The notes: generated by a model from the letters alone, not told the origin. A stretch of 64,000 bases of DNA from Streptomyces sp. ISL-87 (GCF_018614095.1 NZ_JAGGOY010000051.1:1-64000), one strand, 5' to 3'. Counted from the first letter of the stretch, positions 19,478-28,760 are shown. Numbers and translations: made by a program.

Positions 19478-19499
19478 ACCTCGAAACGCCGGCGGGGCT
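19478..19499. repeat. Partial copy of the dispersed CTCAAACGCCGGCG repeat
   Basis: ACCTCGAAACGCCGGCGGGG resembles the arm of the inverted-repeat element at 60480-60608 with a few substitutions. It lies between secA and the convergent Rv3235-like gene, a gene 3' end like the other copies. Confidence 0.5.
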
Positions 19500-19512
19500 C
19501 CGCGGTAGGGGG

Positions 19513-19896
19513 TCAGGGCCGGGGGCCCTGCATTTCGACGGCCGCGCAGCGCCAGCGGAGGTCGGGGCCCTGCTCCAGGCGGAAGGCCATCGCCGAGACA
19601 CGGTCGCCCGTGGCGATGCGGGCGAAGGCCTCGATCACGCCCGGCCCCGGGTGGAAGCGGCCGCAGTGCCGCAGGACCGGGCGCAGGCGGTCGCGCAGTG
19701 GCCCCGCAGGGGCCAGGGTGACCAGCTGGTCGTACGCCGGGCCCACGGTGTGGCCCAGCAGCGAGTGGACCGGGCGCTGGCCGCTCACCACCGCCAGCAG
19801 CCGTTCCGCGAACCAGTCGTGCGGGCCGCGCGGGCGCCTGCGCAGGTCGCTGCGGCCGGGCGGGCGGGTGGTGTTCCTGGTCCTGGACCTGGTCAT
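19513..19896 (-). CDS. Rv3235 family protein
   Basis: The 127-residue basic protein matches the actinobacterial Rv3235-like family, which is usually encoded next to secA. The N-terminal 25 residues are Arg-rich; the rest forms a compact alpha/beta domain with AERLLAVVSGQRPVHSLLGH, RCGRFHPGPGVIEAFARI and a C-terminal ALRLEQ/RWRCAAVEM-like end that resembles an NTF2-type fold. No catalytic residues are apparent, and the function is unknown. The adjacency to secA is conserved across Streptomyces and mycobacteria, so a link to secretion is possible but unproven. ATG at 19896 has GGGGA about 8 bases upstream. Confidence 0.8.
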   Translation of the reverse strand: MTRSRTRNTTRPPGRSDLRRRPRGPHDWFAERLLAVVSGQRPVHSLLGHTVGPAYDQLVTLAPAGPLRDRLRPVLRHCGRFHPGPGVIEAFARIATGDRVSAMAFRLEQGPDLRWRCAAVEMQGPRP

Positions 19897-20243
19897 GGTG
19901 TCGTCCCCGAGAAGGCCGGGCCCGGCGTACGTGGTGTCATACCGGGCGGTAACTTGGTTGGGGATCTTCTACGGGGGTACGTGAGGGCCCCGCAATCGGT
20001 CGCGACGGGCCCGGGTGGGGGCGGTTCCGTTCACCTATCAGGGCTGCCACACCGCCCGGCGCCCGCCCCCCGGCCGGTCGGCGCGTGCGCGGGGTGGACG
20101 GGCGGCGGCCACGGGATCGCAGCCCGAAGGGGGACCTCCGGGTCCCTCAGTGGGCGGAGTCGGCCGCAGCGCGAAGGGGGCGCCGGGAAAGGGCCCGCCG
20201 GTCGTATCCTGAGGGGGTTTCCGACTACCGAAAGCAGCCGGCC
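19897..20243. promoter_or_regulatory. Divergent intergenic region
   Basis: This 347-base gap separates the Rv3235-like gene (minus) from the DUF6912 gene (plus). The only clear element is TATCCT at 20205-20210, a plausible -10 for the plus-strand gene. I see no further coding sequence or strong hairpin. Confidence 0.4.
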
Positions 20244-20744
20244 ATGCGCGTGTACGTCCCCCTGACCCTCCCCGGGCTCGCCGAGGCGCACAAGGCGGGT
20301 GAGCTGGGTCCCGCCCCGCTCCGTGCGTACGCCGTCACCCCCGGGCTGCGCGAGTGGTACGTGTCGGACGACATCGAGGAGCTGGAGTACGCCGCCCTGA
20401 GCCGGGCCGCCGCCGCCTCGCTGCGGCTGATCGCCCAGGACGCGGGGGCCCCGCGCAAGCGGGTCGTCGTGGCGCTCGACGTCAATGACAAGGCGGCCAC
20501 CGCCACTCCGGGCCTCGACGAGGCCACCCTCGGCCAGGTGACCCTCGCCGACGCCGTACGGCTCACCGTGGCCGCCGCTGTCCACGTGGACGCCGACGAC
20601 GCCCAGGAAGACGTAGCCGCCGCTGCCGGGGCGCTGGAGGCCGCCGACGGCGGGGACGACGACGCGCAGTTCACCGTCGACGGCGCCGAGGACCACGAGC
20701 TGCTGTGGTTCGGGGTACAGGAGATTCCGGGGTTGCTGAAGTGA
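20244..20744 (+). CDS. DUF6912 family protein
   Basis: The 166-residue acidic protein begins MRVYVPLTLPGLAEA, a pattern shared with an actinobacteria-specific uncharacterised family (DUF6912). A central segment RVVVALDVND and the C-terminal LLWFGVQEIPGLL are recognisable, and a run of Asp, Ala and Gly near 115-150 is low in complexity. It has no signal peptide or membrane segment. The last four bases overlap the start of the HAD hydrolase (GTGA), so the two are translationally coupled and probably work together. Function unknown. Confidence 0.8.
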   Translation: MRVYVPLTLPGLAEAHKAGELGPAPLRAYAVTPGLREWYVSDDIEELEYAALSRAAAASLRLIAQDAGAPRKRVVVALDVNDKAATATPGLDEATLGQVTLADAVRLTVAAAVHVDADDAQEDVAAAAGALEAADGGDDDAQFTVDGAEDHELLWFGVQEIPGLLK

Positions 20745-21442
20745 TCGACGTGGTCGACGTAATCGCAGTGATCGAGGAGAAGACCGCCCCGCACATCGTG
20801 TGGGACTGGAACGGGACGTTGCTCCACGACATCGACGCCGTCATAGCCGCGACCAACGCCTCCTTCGCCGAGCTCGGCTTCGCGTCGATCACCCTGGAGA
20901 CGTACCGCGACCTGTACGTCGTGCCGGTGCCGAAGTTCTACGAGCGCCTGATGGGCCGGCTCCCCACCGACGCGGAGTGGCTCGTCATGGACGAGGCCTT
21001 CCACCGGCACTACTGGGCGGCGGCCGAGGACGCCGGGCTCGCCGAGGGTGCCAAGGAGCTGCTCCAGGAGTGGACGGCGGCCGGTGCCACCCAGTCCCTG
21101 CTGTCCCTCGCGCCTCATGAGAAGCTCGTGCCCCTGGTGCGCACCCACGGCATCGACCGGCACTTCGTCCGCGTCGACGGACGGATCGGCCCTTCGCACA
21201 CCAGCAAGGCAGGGCATCTCGTACGCCATATGGCGGCCATGGAGCCGGCCGGTGTGACGGCCACCCGTACGGTCCTCATCGGAGACGCCGTGGACGACGC
21301 GCTCGCCGCCGCCCACGTGGGCGCCCGGGCGGTCCTGTACACGGGTGGTTCGCACAGCCGTGCAAGTCTGGAATCGGCCGGAGTTCCGGTCGTCGACACC
21401 CTGGCCGAGGCCGTACGCACAGCTCGCGAGCTGGCTGAATAG
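20741..21442 (+). CDS. HAD superfamily hydrolase (DWNGT type)
   Basis: The 233-residue protein is a haloacid dehalogenase-like phosphatase. Motif I is DWNGTLLHD with nucleophile Asp22; the second acidic residue of the usual DxD is Asn24. A four-helix cap follows (about 35-95), then LLSLAPHEKLVPLV (motif II region) and the metal-binding VLIGDAVDDALAA. Asn in place of the general acid/base Asp is known in several HAD subgroups. The substrate is unknown; phosphoglycolate- or pyrophosphate-type small phosphates are typical. GTG at 20741 overlaps the previous stop by four bases; a GTG at 20768 would also preserve motif I. Confidence 0.85.
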   Translation: MIDVVDVIAVIEEKTAPHIVWDWNGTLLHDIDAVIAATNASFAELGFASITLETYRDLYVVPVPKFYERLMGRLPTDAEWLVMDEAFHRHYWAAAEDAGLAEGAKELLQEWTAAGATQSLLSLAPHEKLVPLVRTHGIDRHFVRVDGRIGPSHTSKAGHLVRHMAAMEPAGVTATRTVLIGDAVDDALAAAHVGARAVLYTGGSHSRASLESAGVPVVDTLAEAVRTARELAE

Positions 21443-21797
21443 CTACTGCATGGCAGAGGCCGCGCGTCGCTGTCCAGAGTGTCAAAGTTCCACCCCTGGT
21501 TTTGTACACATACAGCTCATGACGGGCCGGGGGTGGGTGGGGATAGCCTTGTACCCGTGATCAGCGCGATAGAAATCGGGGGCACTGAAGCCTCCGGCCG
21601 GCGCCCGGCGCACAACCGTGCCCGGGCCTTCGCTGATCCCCACTGCCGGGACCTCCCGCCGATCATGGCTGATTCCCTCCCGGTCGATTCTCACGACGGC
21701 ATAGCGTCGATTCCGAACGGACACCCCGCGTCGCGGCGCTACGTCATTCCTTCCTTCACCTACGTCACGCAATGGCGCGCGACAGGAGCCAGAGGAC
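21443..21797 (+). promoter_or_regulatory. gdhB upstream region with candidate promoter
   Basis: This 355-base gap holds a promoter-like pair, TGACGG at 21520-21525 and TAGCCT at 21544-21549 (18-base spacer). Transcription would start near 21556, giving a leader of about 240 bases. A GTG at 21557 opens a frame of about 100 codons that ends inside gdhB; it has no recognisable similarity and is not called. Confidence 0.4.
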
Positions 21798-24700
21798 ATG
21801 CAGACCAAGCTGGACGAAGCAAAGGCCGAGCTGCTCGCGCGGGCGGCCCGGGTAGCTGAGCACAGCCCGGCCGGGGGGCTACTTCCGACTGGGTCCGAGC
21901 AGGGAGAGCGTCCCGACCGGGACACGACTCTCGCCTACCTCCAGCGCTACTACCTGCACACCGCCCCGGAGGACCTCTTCGACCGGGACCCGGTCGACGT
22001 GTTCGGGGCAGCGCTCTCGCACTACCGGCTCGCCGAGAAGCGGCCGCAGGGCACCGCGAACGTGCGCGTGCACACCCCCACGGTGGAGGAGAACGGCTGG
22101 ACTTCCAGCCACTCCGTCGTCGAGGTGGTCACCGACGACATGCCCTTCCTCGTGGACTCCGTGACGAACGAGCTGTCCCGCCAGGGCCGCGGCATCCACG
22201 TCGTGATCCACCCGCAGGTCGTCGTCCGCCGTGACATCACCGGCAAGCTGATCGAGATCCTCGGCCCCGACTGCGACGCCCACGGTCCCAAGACCGCGCG
22301 CCCCCACGACTCCCTCGTCGAGTCCTGGATCCACGTCGAGATCGACCGCGAGACCGACCGCGCCGACCTCAAGCAGATGACCGCCGATCTGCAGCGCGTC
22401 CTGTCCGACGTACGCGAGTCCGTCGAGGACTGGGAGAAGATGCGCGACTCCGCGCTGCGCATCGCCGACGAACTGCCGAACGAGCCGACCCCTACCGACC
22501 TTCGCGAGTACGAGCTCGAAGAGGCCCGTGAGCTGCTGCGCTGGCTCGCCGACGACCACTTCACCTTCCTCGGCTACCGCGAGTACAACCTCGTCGACGG
22601 CGACGCCCTGTCCGCCGTGCCCGGCACCGGCCTCGGCATCCTGCGCTCCGACCCGCACCACAGCAGCCAGGAGGACGACCACCCCGTCTCACCGTCCTTC
22701 AACCGGCTCCCCGCCGACGCGCGCGCCAAGGCCCGCGAGCACCGCCTGCTAGTGCTGACCAAGGCCAACAGCCGGGCCACCGTGCACCGCCCCTCGTACC
22801 TCGACTACGTCGGCGTGAAGAAGTTCGACGCCGAGGGCAACGTCGTCGGCGAGCGCCGCTTCCTGGGCCTGTTCTCCTCCGCCGCGTACACCGAGTCCGT
22901 GCGCCGCGTCCCGGTCATCCGCCGCAAGGTCGTCGAGGTCCTCGAAGGCGCCGGCTTCGCGCCGAGCAGCCACGACGGCCGCGACCTGCTCCAGATCCTG
23001 GAGACGTACCCGCGCGACGAGCTGTTCCAGACGCCCGTCGACAAGCTCCGCGAGATCGTCACCTCCGTCCTGTACCTCCAGGAGCGCCGCCGGCTGCGGC
23101 TGTACCTGCGCCAGGACGAGTACGGGCGCTACTACTCGGCGCTCGTCTACCTGCCGCGCGACCGCTACACCACCGGCGTCCGGCTGCGCCTGATCGACAT
23201 CCTGAAGGAGGAGCTCGGCGGCACCAGCGTCGACTTCACCGCCTGGAACACCGAGTCGATCCTCTCCCGCATCCACTTCGTCGTCCGCGTCCCGCAGGGC
23301 ACCGAGCTGCCCGCCCTCACCGACGCCGACGTCGAGCGCATCGAGGGCCGGCTGGTCGAGGCCGCCCGCTCCTGGGCCGACGGCTTCGCCGAGGCGCTCA
23401 TCGCCGAGACCGGCGAGGAGCGCGCCGCCGAGCTGCTGCGCCGCTACGGGACCTCGTTCCCGGAGGGCTACAAGGCCGACCACTCGCCGCGTTCGGCCGT
23501 CGCCGACCTGGTCCGCCTGGAGCGGCTGTCCGCGAGCGACAGCGACTTCGACCTCTCCCTGTACGAGCCGGTCGGCGCGGGCCCCGGCGAGCGTCGCTTC
23601 AAGATCTACCGCCAGGGCGAGCAGGTCTCCCTGTCCGCCGTGCTGCCGGTCCTCCAGCGCCTGGGCGTCGAGGTCACCGACGAGCGCCCGTACGAGCTGC
23701 GGTGCAGCGACCGTACGACGGCGTGGGTCTACGACTTCGGCCTGCGGATCCCCTCCCCGGCCGTGAACGGCGACAGCTACCTGGGCGACGACGCCCGCGA
23801 GCGGTTCCAGAACGCGTTCGCGGCCGTGTGGACGGGCCAGGCGGAGAACGACAACTTCAACACCCTGGTGCTGAGCGCCGGGCTCACCTGGCGGCAGGCC
23901 GTGGTGCTGCGCGCGTACGCGAAGTACCTGCGCCAGGCAGGTGCGACCTTCAGCCAGGACTACATGGAGGACACCCTCCGCAACAACGTCCACACCACCC
24001 GGCTGCTGGTCTCGCTGTTCGAGGCCCGGATGTCGCCCGTCCGGCAGACCGCCGGCACCGAGCTCATCGACGCCATGCTGGAGGAGCTGGACGGGGCCCT
24101 GGACCAGGTCGCCTCGCTGGACGAGGACCGGATCCTGCGGTCCTTCCTCACGCTCATCAAGGCGACGCTGCGCACCAACTTCTTCCAGCTGAACGACGCG
24201 GGCGAGCAGCACGCGTACGTGTCGATGAAGTTCGACCCGCAGGCCATCCCGGACCTGCCGGCGCCCCGCCCGGCCTTCGAGATCTGGGTGTACTCGCCGC
24301 GCGTCGAGGGCGTCCACCTGCGCTTCGGCAAGGTCGCCCGAGGCGGTCTGCGCTGGTCCGACCGTCGCGAGGACTTCCGTACGGAGATCCTCGGCCTGGT
24401 CAAGGCGCAGATGGTGAAGAACACCGTCATCGTGCCGGTCGGCGCCAAGGGCGGCTTCGTCGCCAAGAACCTCCCCGACCCGTCGGTGGACCGCGACGCG
24501 TGGCTCGCCGAGGGCATCGCCTCGTACAAGATCTTCATCTCGGCGCTGCTCGACATCACCGACAACATGGTCGGCGGAGAGGTCGTGCCGCCGAGCGGCG
24601 TGGTCCGCCACGACGAGGACGACACCTACCTCGTCGTCGCCGCCGACAAGGGCACCGCGACCTTCTCCGACATCGCCAACGGTGTCGCCGAGGCCTACGG

Positions 24701-26765
24701 CTTCTGGCTGGGAGACGCCTTCGCGTCGGGCGGCTCGGCCGGCTACGACCACAAGGGCATGGGCATCACCGCCCGCGGCGCCTGGGAGTCCGTCAAGCGG
24801 CACTTCCGCGAGCTGGGCCACGACACCCAGAGCGAGGACTTCACGGTCGTCGGCGTCGGCGACATGTCCGGCGATGTCTTCGGCAACGGCATGCTGCTCT
24901 CCGAGCACATCCGCCTGGTCGCCGCCTTCGACCACCGGCACATCTTCATCGACCCGAACCCGGACGCGGCCACCTCGTACGCCGAGCGCCGGCGCCTGTT
25001 CGAGCTGCCGCGCTCCTCGTGGGCCGACTACGACACCGCGCTGCTCTCGGCGGGCGGCGGTATCCACCCGCGTTCCGCCAAGGCCATCCCGGTCAACGCG
25101 CAGATCCGCGCGGCCCTCGGCATCGAGGCGGGCGTCAGCAAGATGACCCCGGCCGACCTGATGAAGGCCATCCTCCAGGCCCCCGTGGACCTGCTGTGGA
25201 ACGGCGGCATCGGTACGTACGTCAAGGCCACGGCCGAGACGCACGCGGACGTCGGCGACAAGGCCAACGACGCCATCCGCGTCAACGGCTCCGATGTCCA
25301 GGCCAAGGTCATCGGGGAGGGCGGCAACCTGGGCCTGACCCAGCTCGGCCGCATCGAGTTCGCCCGTGCCGGCGCCGGCGGCGAGGGCGGCAAGGTCAAC
25401 ACCGACGCCATCGACAACAGCGCGGGCGTGGACACCTCCGACCACGAGGTGAACATCAAGATCCTGCTGAACGCGGTGGTCGCCGACGGCGACATGACCG
25501 TCAAGCAGCGCAACAAGCTGCTCGCCGAGATGACCGACGAGGTCGGACATCTGGTGCTGCGCAACAACTACGCGCAGAACGTCGCCCTGTCCAACGGGAG
25601 CGCCCAGGCCCCGAGCCTGCTCCACGCCCAGCAGCGGTTCATGCGCCGCCTGGAGCGGGCCGGACTCCTGGACCGAGCCCTGGAGTTCCTGCCCACCGAC
25701 CGGCAGATCCGCGATCTGCTGAACAACGGCAAGGGCCTGACCCAGCCGGAGCTGGCCGTCCTGTTCGCCTACACCAAGATCACGGTGGCGGACGAGCTCA
25801 TCCACACCGGGCTGCCGGACGACCCGTACCTGCGCCGCCTGCTGCACGCGTACTTCCCGGCCGCCCTGAGCACGAAGTTCGCGGAGCAGATCGACGGGCA
25901 CGCGCTGCGCCGGGAGATCATCACCACGATCCTGGTCAACGACACCGTCAACACCGGCGGTTCGACCTTCCTGCACCGCCTGCGCGAGGAGACCGGGGCC
26001 TCCACGGAGGAGATCGTGCGGGCGCAGCTCGCCGCCCGCGAGATCTTCGGGCTGGCCGAGGTGTGGGACGCGGTCGAGGCGCTGGACAACAAGGTCGCGG
26101 CCGATGTCCAGACCCGGGTACGGCTGCACTCGCGGCGCCTGGTCGAGCGCGGCACCCGCTGGCTGCTCAACAACCGGCCGCAGCCCCTCCAGATCACCGA
26201 GACCATCGAGGCCTTCGGCCAGCGGGTCGGCCACGTCTGGTCCGAGCTGCCCAAGCTGGTGCGCGGCGCCGACCTGGACTGGTACCAGTCGATCATGGAC
26301 GAGCTGACCGGCGAGGGCGTGCCGCAGGACCTGGCGGCCAAGGTGGCCGGCTTCTCCTCGGCCTTCCCGACGCTCGACATCGTCGCGATCGCGGACCGGA
26401 CGGGCGTCGACCCGCTGGATGTCGCCGAGGTGTACTACGACCTCGCCGACCGCCTGGACATCACCCAGCTGATGGACCGGATCATCGAGCTGCCGCGGGC
26501 CGACCGCTGGCAGTCCATGGCCCGCGCCTCCATCCGCGAGGACCTGTTCGCGGCGCACGCCGCGCTGACCGCCGATGTGCTGGCGGTGGGCAACGGCACC
26601 TCGACTCCCGAGGACCGCTTCACGGCGTGGGAGGAGAAGAACGCCGCGATCATCGGGCGGGCCCGGACGACCCTGGACGAGATCCAGGGATCGGACGACT
26701 TCGACCTGGCGAACCTGTCGGTGGCGATGCGGACGATGCGGTCGCTGCTGAGGGCGCACAGCTGA
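21798..26765 (+). CDS. gdhB: NAD-specific glutamate dehydrogenase, 180-kDa class
   Basis: At 1655 residues this is the large NAD-dependent GDH class first described in Streptomyces clavuligerus. It oxidatively deaminates glutamate to 2-oxoglutarate and ammonia, a mainly catabolic role. The N-terminal 700 residues contain ACT-like regulatory segments. The catalytic core lies around residues 830-1200, with RGGLRWSDRREDFRTEIL, the Lys-rich PVGAKGGFVAKNLP and the Rossmann portion with GVGDMSGDVFGNGMLLS. The C-terminal 400 residues are helical. Start ATG follows AGAGGAC. A bidirectional terminator follows. GDHs of this class are typically allosterically regulated through their terminal domains. 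Confidence 0.96.
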   Translation: MQTKLDEAKAELLARAARVAEHSPAGGLLPTGSEQGERPDRDTTLAYLQRYYLHTAPEDLFDRDPVDVFGAALSHYRLAEKRPQGTANVRVHTPTVEENGWTSSHSVVEVVTDDMPFLVDSVTNELSRQGRGIHVVIHPQVVVRRDITGKLIEILGPDCDAHGPKTARPHDSLVESWIHVEIDRETDRADLKQMTADLQRVLSDVRESVEDWEKMRDSALRIADELPNEPTPTDLREYELEEARELLRWLADDHFTFLGYREYNLVDGDALSAVPGTGLGILRSDPHHSSQEDDHPVSPSFNRLPADARAKAREHRLLVLTKANSRATVHRPSYLDYVGVKKFDAEGNVVGERRFLGLFSSAAYTESVRRVPVIRRKVVEVLEGAGFAPSSHDGRDLLQILETYPRDELFQTPVDKLREIVTSVLYLQERRRLRLYLRQDEYGRYYSALVYLPRDRYTTGVRLRLIDILKEELGGTSVDFTAWNTESILSRIHFVVRVPQGTELPALTDADVERIEGRLVEAARSWADGFAEALIAETGEERAAELLRRYGTSFPEGYKADHSPRSAVADLVRLERLSASDSDFDLSLYEPVGAGPGERRFKIYRQGEQVSLSAVLPVLQRLGVEVTDERPYELRCSDRTTAWVYDFGLRIPSPAVNGDSYLGDDARERFQNAFAAVWTGQAENDNFNTLVLSAGLTWRQAVVLRAYAKYLRQAGATFSQDYMEDTLRNNVHTTRLLVSLFEARMSPVRQTAGTELIDAMLEELDGALDQVASLDEDRILRSFLTLIKATLRTNFFQLNDAGEQHAYVSMKFDPQAIPDLPAPRPAFEIWVYSPRVEGVHLRFGKVARGGLRWSDRREDFRTEILGLVKAQMVKNTVIVPVGAKGGFVAKNLPDPSVDRDAWLAEGIASYKIFISALLDITDNMVGGEVVPPSGVVRHDEDDTYLVVAADKGTATFSDIANGVAEAYGFWLGDAFASGGSAGYDHKGMGITARGAWESVKRHFRELGHDTQSEDFTVVGVGDMSGDVFGNGMLLSEHIRLVAAFDHRHIFIDPNPDAATSYAERRRLFELPRSSWADYDTALLSAGGGIHPRSAKAIPVNAQIRAALGIEAGVSKMTPADLMKAILQAPVDLLWNGGIGTYVKATAETHADVGDKANDAIRVNGSDVQAKVIGEGGNLGLTQLGRIEFARAGAGGEGGKVNTDAIDNSAGVDTSDHEVNIKILLNAVVADGDMTVKQRNKLLAEMTDEVGHLVLRNNYAQNVALSNGSAQAPSLLHAQQRFMRRLERAGLLDRALEFLPTDRQIRDLLNNGKGLTQPELAVLFAYTKITVADELIHTGLPDDPYLRRLLHAYFPAALSTKFAEQIDGHALRREIITTILVNDTVNTGGSTFLHRLREETGASTEEIVRAQLAAREIFGLAEVWDAVEALDNKVAADVQTRVRLHSRRLVERGTRWLLNNRPQPLQITETIEAFGQRVGHVWSELPKLVRGADLDWYQSIMDELTGEGVPQDLAAKVAGFSSAFPTLDIVAIADRTGVDPLDVAEVYYDLADRLDITQLMDRIIELPRADRWQSMARASIREDLFAAHAALTADVLAVGNGTSTPEDRFTAWEEKNAAIIGRARTTLDEIQGSDDFDLANLSVAMRTMRSLLRAHS

Positions 26766-26797
26766 GTCGTGGCCCTGCGGGGCGATGACGCGTAAAA

Positions 26798-26829
26798 GGG
26801 CGGCCCGGGACACGTGTCCCGGGCCGCCC
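26798..26829. terminator. Bidirectional hairpin terminator
   Basis: GGGCGGCCCGGGACAC is followed directly by its exact complement, giving a 32-base perfect palindrome preceded by AAAA on the plus strand. It lies between the convergent gdhB and exporter ATPase genes and can terminate both. Confidence 0.88.
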
Positions 26830-26836
26830 TGCCCGT

Positions 26837-27661
26837 TCACCGACCGGAGGTGAAGGCCTCGTAGGCGTCGCAGACCTCGGCGGAGGGGCCGTCCATGCGC
26901 AGTACCCCCGCCTCCAGCCAGATCGCCCGGTCGCAGGTCTCGCGGACGGTGCCGATGCCGTGACTGACGAGGAAGACGGTGCCGGCGTGCTCGCGGAGCT
27001 CCTCGATGCGCTTGTGGCTGCGGCGCTGGAAGGCGGCGTCGCCGGTGGCGAGGGCCTCGTCGATCATCAGGACGTCGTGGTCCTTGGCGGCGGCGATGGC
27101 GAACCGCAGCCGGGCGCCCATGCCGGAGGAGTACGTCCGCATGGGGAGGGAGATGAAGTCGCCCTTCTCGTTGATCCCGGAGAAGTCGACGATGTCCTGG
27201 TAGCGCTCGCGGATCTGCTGCCTGGACATGCCCATCGCGAGGCCGCCGAGGACCACGTTGCGCTCGCCGGACAGGTCGTTCATGAGGGCCGCGTTCACGC
27301 CGAGCAGGGACGGCTGGCCGTGCGAGTAGACCGTGCCGCGGGCCACGGGCTGGAGGCCGGCGATCGCGCGCAGCAGGGTGGACTTGCCCGAGCCGTTGGT
27401 GCCGATGAGCCCGATGGCCTCGCCCTTGTACGCGGTGAAGCTGACGCCCTTGACGGCGTGCACCTCGCGGACGCCGGGGGCGGGCTTGCGGGAGAAGATC
27501 CGGCTGAGGGCGGCGATGGCGCCGCCCTTGGCGCTGCCGCCGCCGTGGACCTTGTAGACGACGTGGACCCCGTCCGCGATGACGGTGGGGACGCGGGGGT
27601 CCACCGTCGCGGTGGGCGGGGTCCGGGTCGGGGTTCGGGGCAGGGTTGCGGTGTCAGCCAC
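26837..27661 (-). CDS. ABC transporter ATP-binding protein, teichoic acid/polysaccharide exporter (TagH/Wzt-like)
   Basis: The 274-residue protein is the ATPase of a glycopolymer exporter. Walker A is GTNGSGKST near residue 90, followed by LSGERNVVLGGLAMGM, a stretch typical of TagH and Wzt. The signature is YSSGMGARLRFA, Walker B VLMIDEALATGD, and the switch His is in LVSHG. Unlike full Wzt there is no C-terminal carbohydrate-binding domain. The first 25 residues are Pro/Thr-rich. GTG at 27661 has GGAGGA 8 bases upstream. The gene overlaps the permease stop by 8 bases, so both are co-translated. Together they should export a wall glycopolymer made nearby. Confidence 0.92.
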   Translation of the reverse strand: MADTATLPRTPTRTPPTATVDPRVPTVIADGVHVVYKVHGGGSAKGGAIAALSRIFSRKPAPGVREVHAVKGVSFTAYKGEAIGLIGTNGSGKSTLLRAIAGLQPVARGTVYSHGQPSLLGVNAALMNDLSGERNVVLGGLAMGMSRQQIRERYQDIVDFSGINEKGDFISLPMRTYSSGMGARLRFAIAAAKDHDVLMIDEALATGDAAFQRRSHKRIEELREHAGTVFLVSHGIGTVRETCDRAIWLEAGVLRMDGPSAEVCDAYEAFTSGR

Positions 27662-28610
27662 GGCCGTACTCCTCCTCAGCCTTCCAGAAGTAGATGAATC
27701 CGCCGACGCCGGCGAGCAACGCCCAGCCGATGGCGATCGGCCATGCGTGGCGGGGGAGTTCGTGTGCGGTGAAGGTGTCGATGAACGCGAAGCGCATCAG
27801 GTCGATGTAGACGGCCGCCGGGTTGGCCTTGAGCAGCAGTGAGACCCAGTGCGGCAGGTCACCGGCCCCCAGCACCTTGTCGATGGACCACATGACGCCC
27901 GAGGTGTACATCCAGGTGCGCAGGACGAACGGCATCAGCTGGCTGACGTCGGGGCTCTTGCTGCCGATGCGGGCCATGACCATGGCGCAGCCCGCGCAGA
28001 AGACGGCCATCAGGAAGAGGGTCGGGACGGCCAGGAGCCAGGACGGGCCCGGGGTCTGGCCGAGGGCGAGCAGCAGGACGACCAGGGCGCCCATGGTCAC
28101 GAGCAGCTGCTGGAAGAGCTGGACGACGGTGGACAGGGGCAGGGTGGCCCGGGGGAAGTGCAGGGCGCGGACCAGGCCGAGGTTGCCGTGGATGGCGCGG
28201 GTTCCGGCATTGACGGAGCTGCCGATGAAGTCCCAGACGAAGACGCCGGTGATGAGGAAGGGGACGTAGTCCGGCACGTCGCGGCTGGCCTTCATGGCGA
28301 TGCCGAAGATGAAGTAGTAGACGGCGGCGTTGAGGAGCGGGGTCACCAGGTGCCAGACCTGGCCGAGCTTGGCGGCGCTGTACGTGGCGTGCATACGGGC
28401 GCCCGCGTACGCGGTCACGAAGTGGCGGCGGCCCCAGAGCTCCGCGACGTAGCGGGGGAGGGTCGGGCGGGCGCCGCTGACGGTCAGGCCGTGGGCGGCC
28501 GCCAGTTCCGCCAGTTCCGCCGGGTCCGCCGGGTCCGCCGGGTCCGCCGGTTCCGTCGGTTCTGCTGATTCCGCCCGTTTCGCCGGTGCGGGTGGCGCGG
28601 TGGTGGTCAC
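27654..28610 (-). CDS. ABC-2 type permease, teichoic acid/polysaccharide exporter (TagG/Wzm-like)
   Basis: The 318-residue protein has a Pro/Ala/Glu/Asp-rich N-terminus built from a 9-base repeat, then a conserved amphipathic segment (LPRYVAELWGRRHFVTAYAG) and six membrane segments between about 100 and 305. This is the usual ABC-2 layout of Wzm and TagG. GTG at 28610 is the first usable start in the frame upstream of homology; no strong ribosome binding site is seen, so a rare start further upstream cannot be excluded. It overlaps the ATPase gene by 8 bases. The GT2/TagF-like protein 1 kb away on the same strand may make its cargo. Confidence 0.88.
   Translation of the reverse strand: MTTTAPPAPAKRAESAEPTEPADPADPADPAELAELAAAHGLTVSGARPTLPRYVAELWGRRHFVTAYAGARMHATYSAAKLGQVWHLVTPLLNAAVYYFIFGIAMKASRDVPDYVPFLITGVFVWDFIGSSVNAGTRAIHGNLGLVRALHFPRATLPLSTVVQLFQQLLVTMGALVVLLLALGQTPGPSWLLAVPTLFLMAVFCAGCAMVMARIGSKSPDVSQLMPFVLRTWMYTSGVMWSIDKVLGAGDLPHWVSLLLKANPAAVYIDLMRFAFIDTFTAHELPRHAWPIAIGWALLAGVGGFIYFWKAEEEYGRG
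28500..28575. repeat. 9-bp tandem repeat in the permease N-terminus
   Basis: Degenerate copies of a 9-base unit (GGGTCCGCC and variants) encode repeated Ala-Asp-Pro or Ala-Glu-Pro/Leu triplets at about residues 10-35 of the exporter permease. The length is likely to vary between strains by slippage. Confidence 0.75.
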
Positions 28611-28661
28611 GGGGCTCGCTTTCGACGGGGGCAGGGCGTCGGCGCCGACGATGGGACGGGT

Positions 28662-28730
28662 CCGTATCGTCGCTACGGCGAGAGTAGGGGGGAGGTACGT
28701 CGGAACGCAACCGTATCGTCGTGACGGGTT
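28662..28730. promoter_or_regulatory. Candidate TetR operators between exporter and regulator
   Basis: CCGTATCGTCG occurs twice, at 28662-28672 and 28711-28721. The first copy is part of CCGTA-N7-TACGG (28662-28678), and the second lies in a looser inverted repeat AACCGT...ACGGGTT (28709-28730). The pair sits between the divergent permease and TetR genes, where a TetR autoregulator would bind. Confidence 0.45.
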
Positions 28731-28748
28731 AGGGTCGGCGTGCCCGGC

Positions 28749-28754
28749 TATGCT
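28749..28754 (+). promoter_or_regulatory. -10 element for a leaderless TetR transcript
   Basis: TATGCT ends 6 bases before the TetR ATG at 28761, so transcription would begin at or next to the start codon. This spacing is typical of leaderless Streptomyces genes. No clear -35 hexamer is seen. Confidence 0.4.
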
Positions 28755-28760
28755 CTGTGC

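Noticed and set aside
21557..21859. 100-codon frame overlapping the gdhB start
   Set aside because: A promoter for gdhB explains the upstream signal; the frame has no similarity and runs out of frame into gdhB.
22749..26840. Very long minus-strand open frame covering most of the NAD-GDH gene
   Set aside because: High-GC codon bias keeps the opposite strand open; the plus-strand protein has clear GDH motifs, while the minus frame is low-complexity and homology-free. The same applies to the long antisense frames over secA, mtrB-lpqB and the glycosyltransferase gene.
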